The notes under the pieces were generated by a model, which was not told the origin of the DNA, ran no database searches, and saw only the letters and a program-made list of their open reading frames with translations. Below, piece after piece: positions 7,855-15,521 of a stretch of 32,279 bases of DNA; the stretch's first letter is position 1, and the number at the start of each line of letters is the position of its first letter. The position numbers and the translations under genes are program-made. This stretch comes from Streptosporangiales bacterium (GTDB lineage Bacteria > Actinomycetota > Actinomycetes > Streptosporangiales > WHST01): contig WHST01000074.1 in NCBI GenBank assembly GCA_009379955.1, positions 1-32,279 of the forward strand, in the 5' to 3' direction.

Positions 7855-7900
7855 CGTCGTGTCCCCTCAGCGTGTGCGCCGGCGTCCATCGACGCGCATC

Positions 7901-8962
7901 CTAGAACGGATTGCACCACGACACGATCCGGCCGAACCCACGGGCCATCCGGGTCCAGAACCCCGGGCGTGCCTGCTCCCGAGGCAGCGCCCGCACGGCG
8001 TCGTCCACCGCGGTGTCCGGCGCGTCGGCCACCACCGTGAAGACGGTCTCCGGACCGGCCCACATGAGTTGTCGCGGAACGGTGTCGCGTACGTATACCG
8101 TACGACCTCCCACCCGCGCGTGGTGCCAGCCGTCGAGGTGACTTTCGTCCAGGTGGCCGCGCTGCTCGAACACCGAGACCGCCGAGATGCCGTCGGAGTA
8201 CGACAGGTGCAGCGCCTCGGATCCGCCGTACTCGGTGCGTCGCACGTCGTACAGGGTGAGCAGGTCGCCGAGATCGCGGGGCACGGTCCATCCCCCGGCG
8301 TGCAGCCGGCCCACGTCGGGCACCGGGACCCGGCGGCCCAGGTCGACCGGCGGCGCGGCCGCGGGAGCGCTCGCACCGGACGTCGCGCCGATCGCGACCC
8401 GGGTGAACACGCTGCGCCGCGCAAGGCTCCCGTCGTCACCGAACGCCTCGCGCCGCAGCATCAGCCCGGTGGCGCGGTCGAGCCAGTAGCGCGCCATCAG
8501 CCGGTCGGCGCCGAGCCGCGCGTCGACGACGTCGGCCACGCGCCCGGCGACCGTGGCCGCGCCGGAGCGGGCGATCCGGAAGTTGGCGGTCAGCAGGCCG
8601 AGCTGCGGACCGGTCGTGCGGCCCTGCGCCGCCACGGCCGCGGAGACGGTGCGTCTGCCGCGGGTGTCGGTGACGAAGGTGCCACGTCCCGGCACGTTGC
8701 GGACACGCACCGTGGCCGCGGTCAGCTCGCCACCGGACCACATACGCAGCTCCTGCACGCCCTGGTACGCGGTCCTGCCCGCGACGGTCATCGCCCTGGT
8801 GAGCAGGTCGACGGCCCGCCGCTCGTCGTCGCCGGCACCGGGTGTGGGCGCGGCGTGACCGGGGGTGGCGGTCACGAGCAGCAGCACGACGACGAGGGGG
8901 ACGGCGAGGAGGTACGGGTACGGCGGTGCCGCTCGCGGAAGGCGGTCGCTTGTCACGGACAT
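7901..8962 (-). CDS. MucB/RseB-like secreted regulator of the sigma-E pathway
   Basis: From ATG 8962 this is a 353-residue exported protein. A positively charged N terminus and hydrophobic core (about 10-34, YLLAVPLVVVLLLVTATPGHA) form a signal peptide. A LolA/RseB-like N-terminal domain follows, seen in AMTVAGRTAYQGVQELRMWSG and the ATGLMLRREAFGDDGSL strand pair. A C-terminal domain includes a VGGRTVYVRDTVPRQLMWAGPETVFTVVADAP stretch over about 288-320. RseB proteins bind the extracytoplasmic part of the anti-sigma factor and tune its proteolysis. The frame is open to 9010, but that start lies inside rseA, whose stop is 10 nt before ATG 8962. The gene sits between rseA and htrA, matching its role. 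Confidence 0.78.
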   Translation of the reverse strand: MSVTSDRLPRAAPPYPYLLAVPLVVVLLLVTATPGHAAPTPGAGDDERRAVDLLTRAMTVAGRTAYQGVQELRMWSGGELTAATVRVRNVPGRGTFVTDTRGRRTVSAAVAAQGRTTGPQLGLLTANFRIARSGAATVAGRVADVVDARLGADRLMARYWLDRATGLMLRREAFGDDGSLARRSVFTRVAIGATSGASAPAAAPPVDLGRRVPVPDVGRLHAGGWTVPRDLGDLLTLYDVRRTEYGGSEALHLSYSDGISAVSVFEQRGHLDESHLDGWHHARVGGRTVYVRDTVPRQLMWAGPETVFTVVADAPDTAVDDAVRALPREQARPGFWTRMARGFGRIVSWCNPF

Positions 8963-8972
8963 GGCGGCGCGG

Positions 8973-9524
8973 TCAGGGACGGACCGGAACCTTCGAGACC
9001 GCCACGGCACCGGTCACGGGGTCGGTCAGCGGAACCGTGCCGGTCACCGCCGCGTGCTCGACGGTGTAGCTGTCGATGGGCGGGGAGAGCGCGGGCCCGG
9101 CCGGCTGGCCGCCCACGACGAACGCCATCGCCGCGGTGGCGGCCCCGAGCGAGAGCGACCCGGCGAAGACGAACCGCTTCCGGCTGCGTTGCGGAGCGGC
9201 GCGGTACGGCGTGCGGGTCACGGGGGGCCGGGAGGACGCCGCCGCGGGCCAGCCGAACGGACTCGGCGCGAGCGGGGAGCGTCGATCCGGCGGTGGCGGC
9301 CAGACGTCCTGCGGCTCGGCGACGGCGAGGAGCCGGGCCTCGAGCGACGGCGGCGGGCTCCGGTCGTACCCGAGCAGCGAGAGCGCACGCCTGACACCGC
9401 GCTCGAGTTCGGCCTCGGCACGGCACTCGGCGCAGTCCACCAGGTGACAGAGGACCTGTTCCCTGCTCGCGGGATCGAGCTTCTGGTCGACGAGTGCGGT
9501 GATCCGGTCCCCCAGATGGCTCAC
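8973..9524 (-). CDS. rseA: Zinc-binding anti-sigma factor (RseA-like)
   Basis: This 183-residue membrane anti-sigma factor has an N-terminal zf-HC2/ZAS domain with the signature His27-x3-Cys31-x2-Cys34 (in CHLVDCAEC). A proline-rich cytoplasmic linker follows (about 56-110), then one membrane helix (about 118-140) and a short extracytoplasmic tail. It would hold the sigma factor encoded immediately upstream inactive until stress triggers its release. Start GTG 9524 overlaps the sigE stop as GTGA, so the two are probably made in a fixed ratio. Cys26 next to the motif might give redox sensitivity, but that is speculation. Confidence 0.9.
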   Translation of the reverse strand: MSHLGDRITALVDQKLDPASREQVLCHLVDCAECRAEAELERGVRRALSLLGYDRSPPPSLEARLLAVAEPQDVWPPPPDRRSPLAPSPFGWPAAASSRPPVTRTPYRAAPQRSRKRFVFAGSLSLGAATAAMAFVVGGQPAGPALSPPIDSYTVEHAAVTGTVPLTDPVTGAVAVSKVPVRP

Positions 9525-10141
9525 CCGTGCTCACCCCCAGCGGCCACGGCCGCCACGGTCTCGTCGGCCGCGCCGCTCCTCGCGCCCGGAGCGAGGTGTC
9601 CGAGGCGGCGGCGCAGGTGCGACCGGCCGCGGTGGATGCGGCTGCGGACGGTGCCGAGCTTGATGCCCAGGGTGTCGGCGATCTCCTCGTAGCTCAGGCC
9701 CTCGATGTCGCAGAGGACGACCGCGACCCGGAACTCCGGCGCGAGGTCGTCGAGCGCGGCCTGTACCTCGTGGTCGAACTGCGACGCGTCGTAGACGTCG
9801 GCGGGCGTCTGCTCGCGGCCGGCGAGGCGGTCGCCGGCGTCGTCGGGGAGGGACTCGAACCTGATCCGCTGCTTGCGCCGCGCGGTGTCGAGGAAGAGGT
9901 TGGTGGTGATGCGGTGCAGCCAGCCGGCGAACGACCCCGGCTGGTAGTTGTGCAGGGAACGGAAGACGCGGACGAAGACCTCCTGGGTGAGGTCCTCGGC
10001 ATCGTGCTGGTTGCCGGTGAGACGGTAGGCGAGGCGGTAGACCCGGGCGGAGTGCTCGCGGACGATCTCGTCCCAGCTGGGCACGGCCCATTCGCCGCTC
10101 GTGTCCTGCTGACGGCGTGCTCGCGTTCGGGAACGGCCCAT
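9521..10141 (-). CDS. sigE: ECF RNA polymerase sigma factor SigE
   Basis: From ATG 10141 this is a 206-residue group-4 sigma factor. Region 2 (about 18-85) contains [26 protein letters not shown] and [13 protein letters not shown], almost the same as mycobacterial SigE. Region 4 (about 125-180) contains [34 protein letters not shown]. The frame is open to 10387, but that start is upstream of the predicted promoter (10267-10294) and overlaps the divergent methyltransferase start. ATG 10141 has GGGGAGGG 6 nt upstream; ATG 10183, with GAGGGG upstream, is a fair alternative. The factor directs the envelope-stress regulon and is followed by its own anti-sigma factor with a GTGA overlap. Confidence 0.92.
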   Translation of the reverse strand: MGRSRTRARRQQDTSGEWAVPSWDEIVREHSARVYRLAYRLTGNQHDAEDLTQEVFVRVFRSLHNYQPGSFAGWLHRITTNLFLDTARRKQRIRFESLPDDAGDRLAGREQTPADVYDASQFDHEVQAALDDLAPEFRVAVVLCDIEGLSYEEIADTLGIKLGTVRSRIHRGRSHLRRRLGHLAPGARSGAADETVAAVAAGGEHG

Positions 10142-10266
10142 TCTCAGCCCTCCTCCCCCGAGCGGGATAGCTGTCACCACCATGGTGCCGTCCCCTCTTC
10201 CCATCCGGAGAGCCGATACGCCTTTTCCCAGCCATCTCACAGGTTGGCCGGTCCGTTCACTCCTGA

Positions 10267-10294
10267 CAACGGATCCCGCCCGATCGCCGTTCCC
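10267..10294 (-). promoter_or_regulatory. Putative SigE-type ECF promoter in front of sigE
   Basis: On the minus strand GGGAAC (10294-10289) is followed after 17 nt by CGTT (10271-10268). This agrees with the GGGAAC/CGTT consensus known for mycobacterial SigE and related ECF factors. Transcription would start near 10258, leaving a leader of about 75-115 nt before the candidate starts. It implies autoregulation and excludes the sigE start codon at 10387. Confidence 0.65.
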
Positions 10295-10385
10295 CGACCC
10301 GCCACGCCGCATCGGTAGCCGACCGGGAGGTGCTCCCTGGGCTAGGCTGCCTGCGCGATGCCAGGTCGCGCGTCGGAGGTCGGAC

Positions 10386-11018
10386 ATGGGTGGCGATGCC
10401 AGCTGGGACTACGCCGAGGCGTACCTGCCCGAGGATGACGTGCTCGTGGCCGCGCGCCAGCGCGCCGAGGAGGTCCTCGCGGCGGTACCCATCGGGCCGG
10501 GCGGTGGCACCCTCCTGCGGTTCCTCGCAGCGACGATCGGCGCACGCAGCGTCGTCGAGGTGGGGAGCGGCTGCGGCGTCTCGGGCATCTACCTGCTCCG
10601 CGGTATGCGCCCCGACGGCATCCTCACGACGGTCGACGTCGAGGTAGAGCACCAGCGGCTCGCGAAGCAGGCCTACGCCGAGGCGGGTTTCACCGGCAGC
10701 CGCGTGCGCACCATCATCGGCCGGGCACTCGAGGTGCTGCCGCGGCTCACCGACGACGCGTACGACCTGGTGTTCGTCGACGCCGACAAGCAGGAGTACC
10801 ACGCCTACCTCGACCAGGCCCTGCGGCTGCTGCGTCCGGGCGGCGTCGTGGCGTTCGACAACGCGCTGTGGCACGACCAGGTGGCCGACCCGTCGAAGCG
10901 CGACGCCGACACCGTGGCCATCAGGCAGCTGCTCGTCGCGGTACGCGACGACGAGCGGCTGGTCCCCGTGCTGGTCAAGGCCGGCGACGGCCTGCTGGCG
11001 GCCGTCCGCAGGAGCTGA
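10386..11018 (+). CDS. Class I SAM-dependent O-methyltransferase (COMT/CCoAOMT-like)
   Basis: This 210-residue cytosolic methyltransferase belongs to the Methyltransf_3 family, which methylates catechol-like hydroxyls with a divalent metal. The SAM-binding motif [12 protein letters not shown] lies at about 56-67. The acidic ribose-binding residue is in [10 protein letters not shown] (81-90). Metal ligands are expected in [10 protein letters not shown] (near 128) and in [12 protein letters not shown] 10386 has GGAGGTCGG upstream; the longer frame back to 10182 runs through the sigE promoter and is rejected. It diverges from sigE exactly as Rv1220c does from sigE in mycobacteria. Its natural substrate is unknown, and whether SigE controls it cannot be told from the sequence. 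Confidence 0.88.
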   Translation: MGGDASWDYAEAYLPEDDVLVAARQRAEEVLAAVPIGPGGGTLLRFLAATIGARSVVEVGSGCGVSGIYLLRGMRPDGILTTVDVEVEHQRLAKQAYAEAGFTGSRVRTIIGRALEVLPRLTDDAYDLVFVDADKQEYHAYLDQALRLLRPGGVVAFDNALWHDQVADPSKRDADTVAIRQLLVAVRDDERLVPVLVKAGDGLLAAVRRS

Positions 11019-11025
11019 GCTGCGT

Positions 11026-11069
11026 CGAGGCCCCGGCGGCGTCGTGCTCGTGACACCACCGGGGCCTCG
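11026..11069. terminator. Bidirectional terminator hairpin
   Basis: Perfect 11-bp arms CGAGGCCCCGG (11026-11036) and CCGGGGCCTCG (11059-11069) enclose 22 nt. The hairpin sits between the stop of the plus-strand methyltransferase and the stop of the minus-strand DUF3117 gene, so it can serve both. There is no T-run. Confidence 0.7.
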
Positions 11070-11094
11070 TGACGTGCAGAGCGAGGTGCCCCCG

Positions 11095-11292
11095 TCAGCC
11101 AGTGCTGTCTGCCTTCGGCGGTCTTGCGACAGTGACCGACGCCAACTCATCCCCGAGAGCCTTGGCTTCGTCAGGAGACATCTCGACGACTAGCCTGCCG
11201 CCACCTTCGAGCGGAACACGCATCACGATGCCGCGCCCCTCCTTGGTGACCTCTAGCGGCCCGTCTCCGGTCCGCGGCTTCATCGCCGCCAT
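11095..11292 (-). CDS. DUF3117 small conserved actinobacterial protein
   Basis: This 65-residue protein matches the DUF3117 family, beginning MAAMKPRTGDGPLEVTKEGR and continuing with a strand rich in Val and Gly (RGIVMRVPLEGGGRLVVEM). A helix SPDEAKALGDELASV and a short polar tail follow. The family is near-universal in actinobacteria and its function is unknown. ATG 11292 has AGGAAGGGAAG upstream; the internal ATG at 11283 is another possible start. From memory, the mycobacterial homologue (Rv1211) is next to the DNA glycosylase tag gene, whereas here tag lies 6.5 kb away at 17811. Confidence 0.9.
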   Translation of the reverse strand: MAAMKPRTGDGPLEVTKEGRGIVMRVPLEGGGRLVVEMSPDEAKALGDELASVTVARPPKADSTG

Positions 11293-11494
11293 GTGACTTC
11301 CCTTCCTGCCTGCAGACGCGGGGTCGCCTCGCTGCGGCCGATGCGTCCGGATGTGACGGCCCGATTATCTCGAATCGCAGGCCCGGGGGCCAATCCAGCG
11401 CGCGGGCCGACCACGGATCGACCAGCGAGAACGCCCCCTGCCGCCCCGACCAGTCCCGGGAGGCGCGGCGCGGCAGCCCGCGGCCGCGACACGT

Positions 11495-11538
11495 GAGGGG
11501 CACCCCGACCGTGTCGGGGCACGGTGAGGGTGCCCCTC
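11495..11538. repeat. Nested inverted repeats between divergent genes
   Basis: GAGGGGCACC (11495-11504) is complementary to GGTGCCCCTC (11529-11538). Inside, CCCCGAC (11503-11509) pairs with GTCGGGG (11513-11519), so the two stems share bases and may compete. The genes on both sides point away, so it is not at a transcript end. A -10-like TAGGGT (11559-11564) for the hydratase lies 20 nt downstream, which makes an operator or leader element more likely than a terminator. The 301-bp interval 11293-11593 holds no gene I can support. Confidence 0.55.
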
Positions 11539-11593
11539 GCGAGGTGGTCCCCGGCCGCTAGGGTCACCCCAACGAGCGGCTGGAGGCACTGTC

Positions 11594-12391
11594 ATGACGG
11601 ACACGTCGAACCCTCCGGTGCGTTACGACGTCGCCGACGGCGTCGCGACGATCACCCTGGCGCGACCCGACGCGATGAACGCGCTCGACATCCCGACCAA
11701 GGAGGCGCTGCGCGTCGCGGTGCAGCAGGCGGCCGGCGACCCGGTCGTGCGCTGCCTGCTGCTCACCGGCGAGGGGCGCGCGTTCAGCGTCGGCCAGGAC
11801 CTGAACGAGCACGCGGGCCTGCTCGAGCAGGGCAACCCGGTCCTCGACACCGTGCCGCGGCACTACAACCCGATCACGCACGCGCTGCTGACCATGGCGA
11901 AGCCGGTCGTCGCGGCGGTGAACGGGGTGGCCGCAGGAGCGGGGGCGGGCTTCGCGTTCGCCGCCGACTTCCGGGTGGTCGGCGAGTCGGCCGGCTTCAA
12001 CCTCGCCTTCGCCGGCGTGGGTCTCGGCCCCGACTCGGGGACGTCGTGGACGCTGCCCCGCATGGTCGGCAGCGCCAAGGCGATCGAGCTGCTGATGCGC
12101 CCTGGCACCATCGACTCCGCCACCGCGCTCGACCTCGGACTCGCCACGAAGGTCGTCCCCGACGACCAGGTCCTCGCCGAGGCCGGCGCGCTCGCGGCCG
12201 AGCTGGCACACGGACCGACGATGGCGTACGCGGCCATCCGCCAGGCCGTCGGCTACTCCGCCTCGCACGAGATCGCCGACTCCCTCGAGCGCGAGGCCGA
12301 GCTCCAGGCCCAGTGCGGCGCGACCGAGGACCACCGGGGCGCGGTGACGGCGTTCATCGAGAAGCGCAAGCCCGAGTTTCACGGCGGTTAG
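11594..12391 (+). CDS. Enoyl-CoA hydratase/isomerase, PaaG-like
   Basis: This 265-residue crotonase-fold enzyme acts on CoA thioesters. The oxyanion-hole segments are GEGRAFSVGQDLNEH (about 59-73) and NGVAAGAGAGFAFAADF (about 109-126). The motif GLGPDSGTSWTLPRMVG (about 142-158) resembles GLxPDxGGTWxLPR of PaaG, the 2-(1,2-epoxy-1,2-dihydrophenyl)acetyl-CoA isomerase. It has Asp146 where classical hydratases carry a catalytic glutamate, so isomerisation may be more likely than hydration. ATG 11594 has CTGGAGG upstream. No other phenylacetate genes are in the window. An IclR regulator follows in the same direction, and such regulators often control aromatic or fatty-acid catabolism. Confidence 0.85.
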   Translation: MTDTSNPPVRYDVADGVATITLARPDAMNALDIPTKEALRVAVQQAAGDPVVRCLLLTGEGRAFSVGQDLNEHAGLLEQGNPVLDTVPRHYNPITHALLTMAKPVVAAVNGVAAGAGAGFAFAADFRVVGESAGFNLAFAGVGLGPDSGTSWTLPRMVGSAKAIELLMRPGTIDSATALDLGLATKVVPDDQVLAEAGALAAELAHGPTMAYAAIRQAVGYSASHEIADSLEREAELQAQCGATEDHRGAVTAFIEKRKPEFHGG

Positions 12392-12465
12392 GGCGCTGCG
12401 TCCGGCGTGACGGTGACTCCGGCGACCACTTCTTCGGACGTGAACGGACTCCGCGGACACCCGAG

Positions 12466-12495
12466 TTGCCGCGCTTGGTGCGGCATGCTTACCCT
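12466..12495 (+). promoter_or_regulatory. Putative promoter of the IclR gene
   Basis: TTGCCG (12466-12471) and TACCCT (12490-12495) are spaced by 18 nt, 20 nt before the GTG at 12516. The spacer contains part of a short GCCGC/GCGGC inverted repeat (12468-12472 with 12479-12483) that could be a regulator site. Motif evidence only. Confidence 0.35.
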
Positions 12496-12515
12496 CCCCT
12501 GGACGGGAGGCGATC

Positions 12516-13253
12516 GTGGAAGCTCGCCCTACGCTCATCACGTCGGTGCAGCGCGCACTGCACCTGCTCGACGCCGTCGGTGAGTACAACCGCCCGGTGC
12601 AGGCGAAGACGCTCGCCCGCCGCACCGGACAGCCGCTCCCGACGACCTACCACCTGCTCCGCACCCTCGTGCACGAGGGCTACCTGCGCCGGGTCGACGG
12701 CGCCGGGTACGTGCTCGGTGACCGGGTGGCCGCCCTGTCCGGCACCGGCGCGGCCACGCGCACGGCACGCTTTCGCACCATCCTGCAGAACCTGCACGAC
12801 GAGCTCAACGCCGCGGCGTACCTCTCGATCCTCGACGACGGGGAGATCAGGCTCGTCGACGTCGTCGACAGCAAGAAGGCGCCACGGGTCGACCTGTGGG
12901 TGGGGTTCCACGACGCGGCCCATGCCACCGCGCTCGGCAAGGCGGTGCTCTCCACGCTCGAGGAGCGGGAGCGTCTCGACTACCTCGGCACGCACGACCT
13001 GCCCGACCTCACCCCGCGCACCGTGACGAGCCGCAAGCTGCTGCTGCGCGAGCTCGACCAGCCGCGGGCCTACGCGGTCGACCGCGAGGAGTACGCCCTC
13101 GGCACCGGCTGCGTCGCGGCCTCCGTCCCGTCGACGGCGATCACCGCCGCCATCGCCGTGTCGGTGCCCACCAACCAGGTGCAGCGCATCGTCGAGCAGG
13201 GTGCCGTGCTCAGGCGCGCGGCTCGGCTGGTCGCCCTCGCCGCCGCCGACTGA
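12516..13253 (+). CDS. IclR-family transcriptional regulator
   Basis: This 245-residue regulator has an N-terminal winged helix-turn-helix (about 5-65: SVQRALHLLDAVGEYNRPVQAKTLARRTGQPLPTTYHLLRTL) and a C-terminal IclR effector-binding domain (about 75-240). The domain shows the conserved HATALGKAVLS stretch and DREEYALGTGCVAASVP. Such proteins bind DNA as tetramers and respond to small organic acids or aromatic intermediates. GTG 12516 has GGGAGG 5 nt upstream. It lies 124 nt after the hydratase, and a role in controlling that gene is plausible but not shown. It converges with the hydrolase gene, 14 nt apart. Confidence 0.9.
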   Translation: MEARPTLITSVQRALHLLDAVGEYNRPVQAKTLARRTGQPLPTTYHLLRTLVHEGYLRRVDGAGYVLGDRVAALSGTGAATRTARFRTILQNLHDELNAAAYLSILDDGEIRLVDVVDSKKAPRVDLWVGFHDAAHATALGKAVLSTLEERERLDYLGTHDLPDLTPRTVTSRKLLLRELDQPRAYAVDREEYALGTGCVAASVPSTAITAAIAVSVPTNQVQRIVEQGAVLRRAARLVALAAAD

Positions 13254-13267
13254 CCGGCCGACCGGAC

Positions 13268-14677
13268 TCACGGCAGCAGCAGCCCCCAGTACAGCGCCCA
13301 CGCGGCGAACACCGTCGTGGCTCCGAGCACGACGGCGGTGCGCAGCCGGTCGCCCGGCGCCGGCCGGTGCCGCACGGCGGTCACGATGCCCGCCGCCACG
13401 GTGACGACCGCGAGCGCCTGCAGCGCGAGCCAGAGAAGGGGGCGTCCGCCGAGCAGCGGGCCGGCATGGATCGCGCCGTTGGTGGTCAGGGTGCCGCCAC
13501 TCGTGAAGAGGAGCGACCCCAGGTACAGCGGCCAGCCGATCACGGCCGCCAGGCCGGTGCCGGCGAGCAGCCGCGCCGACCACGGTGCCCGCGGACCGCG
13601 CCGGCCACGTATCCGGCGCAGCGGCGCCGCAAGCCCGAACCCGGCGAACGCGAGGATCAGCGTCACGAAGGCACCGACCTGGACCGGCGCGGACTCGTAC
13701 CACCGCAGCGCGGGGACGGGGACGGTCGTGCGCGACTGCATGCCGGTGCCCGCCACCGACGGCGCCGGCGCGCGCCCAGTCACCGCCTGGGACGCCCAGG
13801 CCGTGACGAGGTCGACGTAGCCGGGGGCGAACTCGGCGCCGCGGTCCCAGCCGTCGGTCGAGACCCGGACGGTGTGCTCGGCACCGGCGACGGTGCGCAG
13901 CGTGTACCGGCGGTTGCCGGCCGCGTCGAGTGCCGTGCGGTAGGCGGCGACGCTCTCGACCGGCGGTGTCTGGACGTCGCGATCCCCCCACACCCCGAGC
14001 ACCGGCAGCGTGAGCACTCGCGGCGCGGCGCCCGCGTCGTGGTACGCCTCGGGAAACAGCCCGAGCCCGTTGATCAGGCGGTAGGCCGTGTACGCGTAGG
14101 CGTCCACGAGCGAGCCTCGCACGCCCGCGTGCTCGATCTTGATCCTTTCCGCCCAGCTCTGCTGCGGCAGCGGTGCGCCGCCGTTCGCCCCCACGACCAC
14201 GAGGAAGGCCGTGCGCGGGTCGCGCGCAGCGGCGAGCGGCGCGACCCAACCGCCCTCGCTCAGCCCCCAGAGACCGACGTTTCCTGCGTCGACGCCAGGC
14301 TGCCTGCGCATCACGGCCGCGGCGGCGACGGCGTCGTCGGCCAGCAGGGAGTAGGAGCGTCTCGTGAACGAGTAGCCGACGGTGCGCTTGTCGTAGACGA
14401 GGGTCGCCACCCCGGCCTCGGTGAACGCCTCGGCCTCGTCGCGCAGATCGTCGCGGTGTCCCGGCCCGGCGCCGTCGACCAGCACCATCGCCGGGCGACC
14501 GGGCAGCGGGCGCGCCGGCAGGCGCAGGGTGGCCGGCAGCACCTGGCCGTCACCGGTGTCGACGCTCAGCCGGCGTTCGGGCGGGCCCGAGTCGGAGGCG
14601 ACGGCGTGGCCGCCACCGGGGGCGACGACCGCGCCGGCGGCGACGAGCACCACGACGGCGGAACGGAGACCGGACAT
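13268..14677 (-). CDS. Exported alpha/beta hydrolase with C-terminal membrane domain
   Basis: This 469-residue protein starts with a signal peptide or anchor (about 5-27). An alpha/beta-hydrolase domain of the dienelactone hydrolase/peptidase S9-like type follows (about 35-320). Nucleophile Ser140 lies in GLSEGG, the acid is probably the Asp in WGDRDVQTP (about 233-241), and the base is the His in AGAEHTVRV (about 265-273). The last third (about 330-469) has about four hydrophobic segments, an uncommon addition that would anchor the enzyme in the membrane. ATG 14677 has AGGAGG 7 nt upstream. It diverges from an ArsR-type regulator across a perfect operator, so its expression is probably controlled by that regulator. 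The substrate is unknown; an ester, peptide or antibiotic are all possible. Confidence 0.82.
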   Translation of the reverse strand: MSGLRSAVVVLVAAGAVVAPGGGHAVASDSGPPERRLSVDTGDGQVLPATLRLPARPLPGRPAMVLVDGAGPGHRDDLRDEAEAFTEAGVATLVYDKRTVGYSFTRRSYSLLADDAVAAAAVMRRQPGVDAGNVGLWGLSEGGWVAPLAAARDPRTAFLVVVGANGGAPLPQQSWAERIKIEHAGVRGSLVDAYAYTAYRLINGLGLFPEAYHDAGAAPRVLTLPVLGVWGDRDVQTPPVESVAAYRTALDAAGNRRYTLRTVAGAEHTVRVSTDGWDRGAEFAPGYVDLVTAWASQAVTGRAPAPSVAGTGMQSRTTVPVPALRWYESAPVQVGAFVTLILAFAGFGLAAPLRRIRGRRGPRAPWSARLLAGTGLAAVIGWPLYLGSLLFTSGGTLTTNGAIHAGPLLGGRPLLWLALQALAVVTVAAGIVTAVRHRPAPGDRLRTAVVLGATTVFAAWALYWGLLLP

Positions 14678-14690
14678 GACGGTACCTCCT

Positions 14691-14728
14691 GCAGAGTAGT
14701 ATGCACAATTCTTTGCATACTACTCTGC
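14691..14728. promoter_or_regulatory. Operator between the hydrolase and the ArsR-type regulator
   Basis: Perfect 15-bp arms GCAGAGTAGTATGCA (14691-14705) and its complement (14714-14728) are separated by 8 AT-rich nt. The site fills the gap between two divergent starts (14677 and 14742). It abuts a -10-like TAACCT (14729-14734), which ends 7 nt before ATG 14742. Its AT content stands out from the surrounding DNA. It is most simply the binding site of the winged-helix regulator encoded next to it, allowing autorepression and control of the hydrolase. Confidence 0.85.
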
Positions 14729-14741
14729 TAACCTTCGCGGC

Positions 14742-15326
14742 ATGGCGGATCAGGGAGACCCACGAACGGTCACCGACGCGGACCCCCGAGAGCTCACCGA
14801 CGCGGCGGCCTTGCGGGCACTGCGCCACCCGCTGCGGCAGCGCATGCTGCGGCTGCTCGACCGCAACGGACCGGCCACGGCCACCACGCTGGCGCGCGAC
14901 CTGGGCGAGAACTCCGGTGCCACCAGCTACCACCTGCGCCGGCTCGCCGAGCACGGGTTCGTCGAGGACGACGCGGAGCGCGGTCACGGCCGGGAGCGGT
15001 GGTGGCGGGTCGGCCGGCCGGACATCCGGTTCCCGCCGCGCAGCCGGATGAGCCGGGACCTGCGCCAGGAGCTCGGCCGGTTCGAACAGGACAACGCGGC
15101 GGCGGACACCGAGGCGCTGGCCAGGTTCGAGCGTGCCCGCGACAGTCTCGGCGAGTGGGGCGACGTCCTGCTCTTCGCGCGCGGTGAGCTGCAGCTCGAC
15201 CTCGCCGGCGCGCGGAGGTTCTGGGACGAGTACATGGAGCTCTTCAACCGCTATGCCGCCGCCGAGCGTCCCGCGGACGGCCGCACGGTGCTCGTGCGTT
15301 TCATGGCGTTCCCCGACGTGGACTGA
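14742..15326 (+). CDS. ArsR-type winged-helix transcriptional regulator
   Basis: This 194-residue protein has an N-terminal HTH_20/ArsR-like domain (about 18-85) with ALRHPLRQRMLRLLDRNGPATATTLARDLGENSGATSYHLRRLAEHGFVEDD over 25-75. No CxC metal site is visible, so metal sensing is unlikely. The C-terminal half (about 100-190) is helical (ALARFERARDSLGEW, FWDEYMELFNRYAA) and probably forms the dimer and ligand region. ATG 14742 is 7 nt after a -10-like TAACCT and has no ribosome site, so the mRNA is probably leaderless. It is adjacent to the 15-8-15 operator and divergent from the hydrolase, which is its likely target along with itself. Confidence 0.85.
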   Translation: MADQGDPRTVTDADPRELTDAAALRALRHPLRQRMLRLLDRNGPATATTLARDLGENSGATSYHLRRLAEHGFVEDDAERGHGRERWWRVGRPDIRFPPRSRMSRDLRQELGRFEQDNAAADTEALARFERARDSLGEWGDVLLFARGELQLDLAGARRFWDEYMELFNRYAAAERPADGRTVLVRFMAFPDVD

Positions 15327-15334
15327 CCGCCGAG

Positions 15335-15356
15335 AGAGCGCGCGCAGGTGCGCTCT
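15335..15356 (+). terminator. Weak hairpin after the ArsR-type gene
   Basis: AGAGCGC (15335-15341) pairs with GCGCTCT (15350-15356) around 8 nt, 9 nt after the regulator's stop. It is short and has no T-run, so its role as terminator is tentative. The rest of the interval to 15521 shows no gene I can support. Confidence 0.35.
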
Positions 15357-15521
15357 ATCACCATCTGAACATCGTGTCGTTGCCAGCGTTCGGGGCCCGG
15401 CACAGAATCGCCGCAAGGGGGCGACCGGGCTCGACCCGCTCGATCCGAGCTTCCACCCAAAATGAGCGACACGGCACGGTCGCCCCTCGGCACAGTCCCC
15501 AGTCGCACGTTGGAGGCGGCC

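Noticed and set aside
9527-10318. 263-codon plus-strand ORF across sigE
   Set aside because: It is the antisense shadow of a clear sigma-factor gene and has no recognisable protein features.
14691-14728. Reading the 15-8-15 inverted repeat as a terminator or insertion-sequence end
   Set aside because: It lies between divergent start codons with no gene ending there, no transposase is near, and AT-rich symmetry fits an operator.
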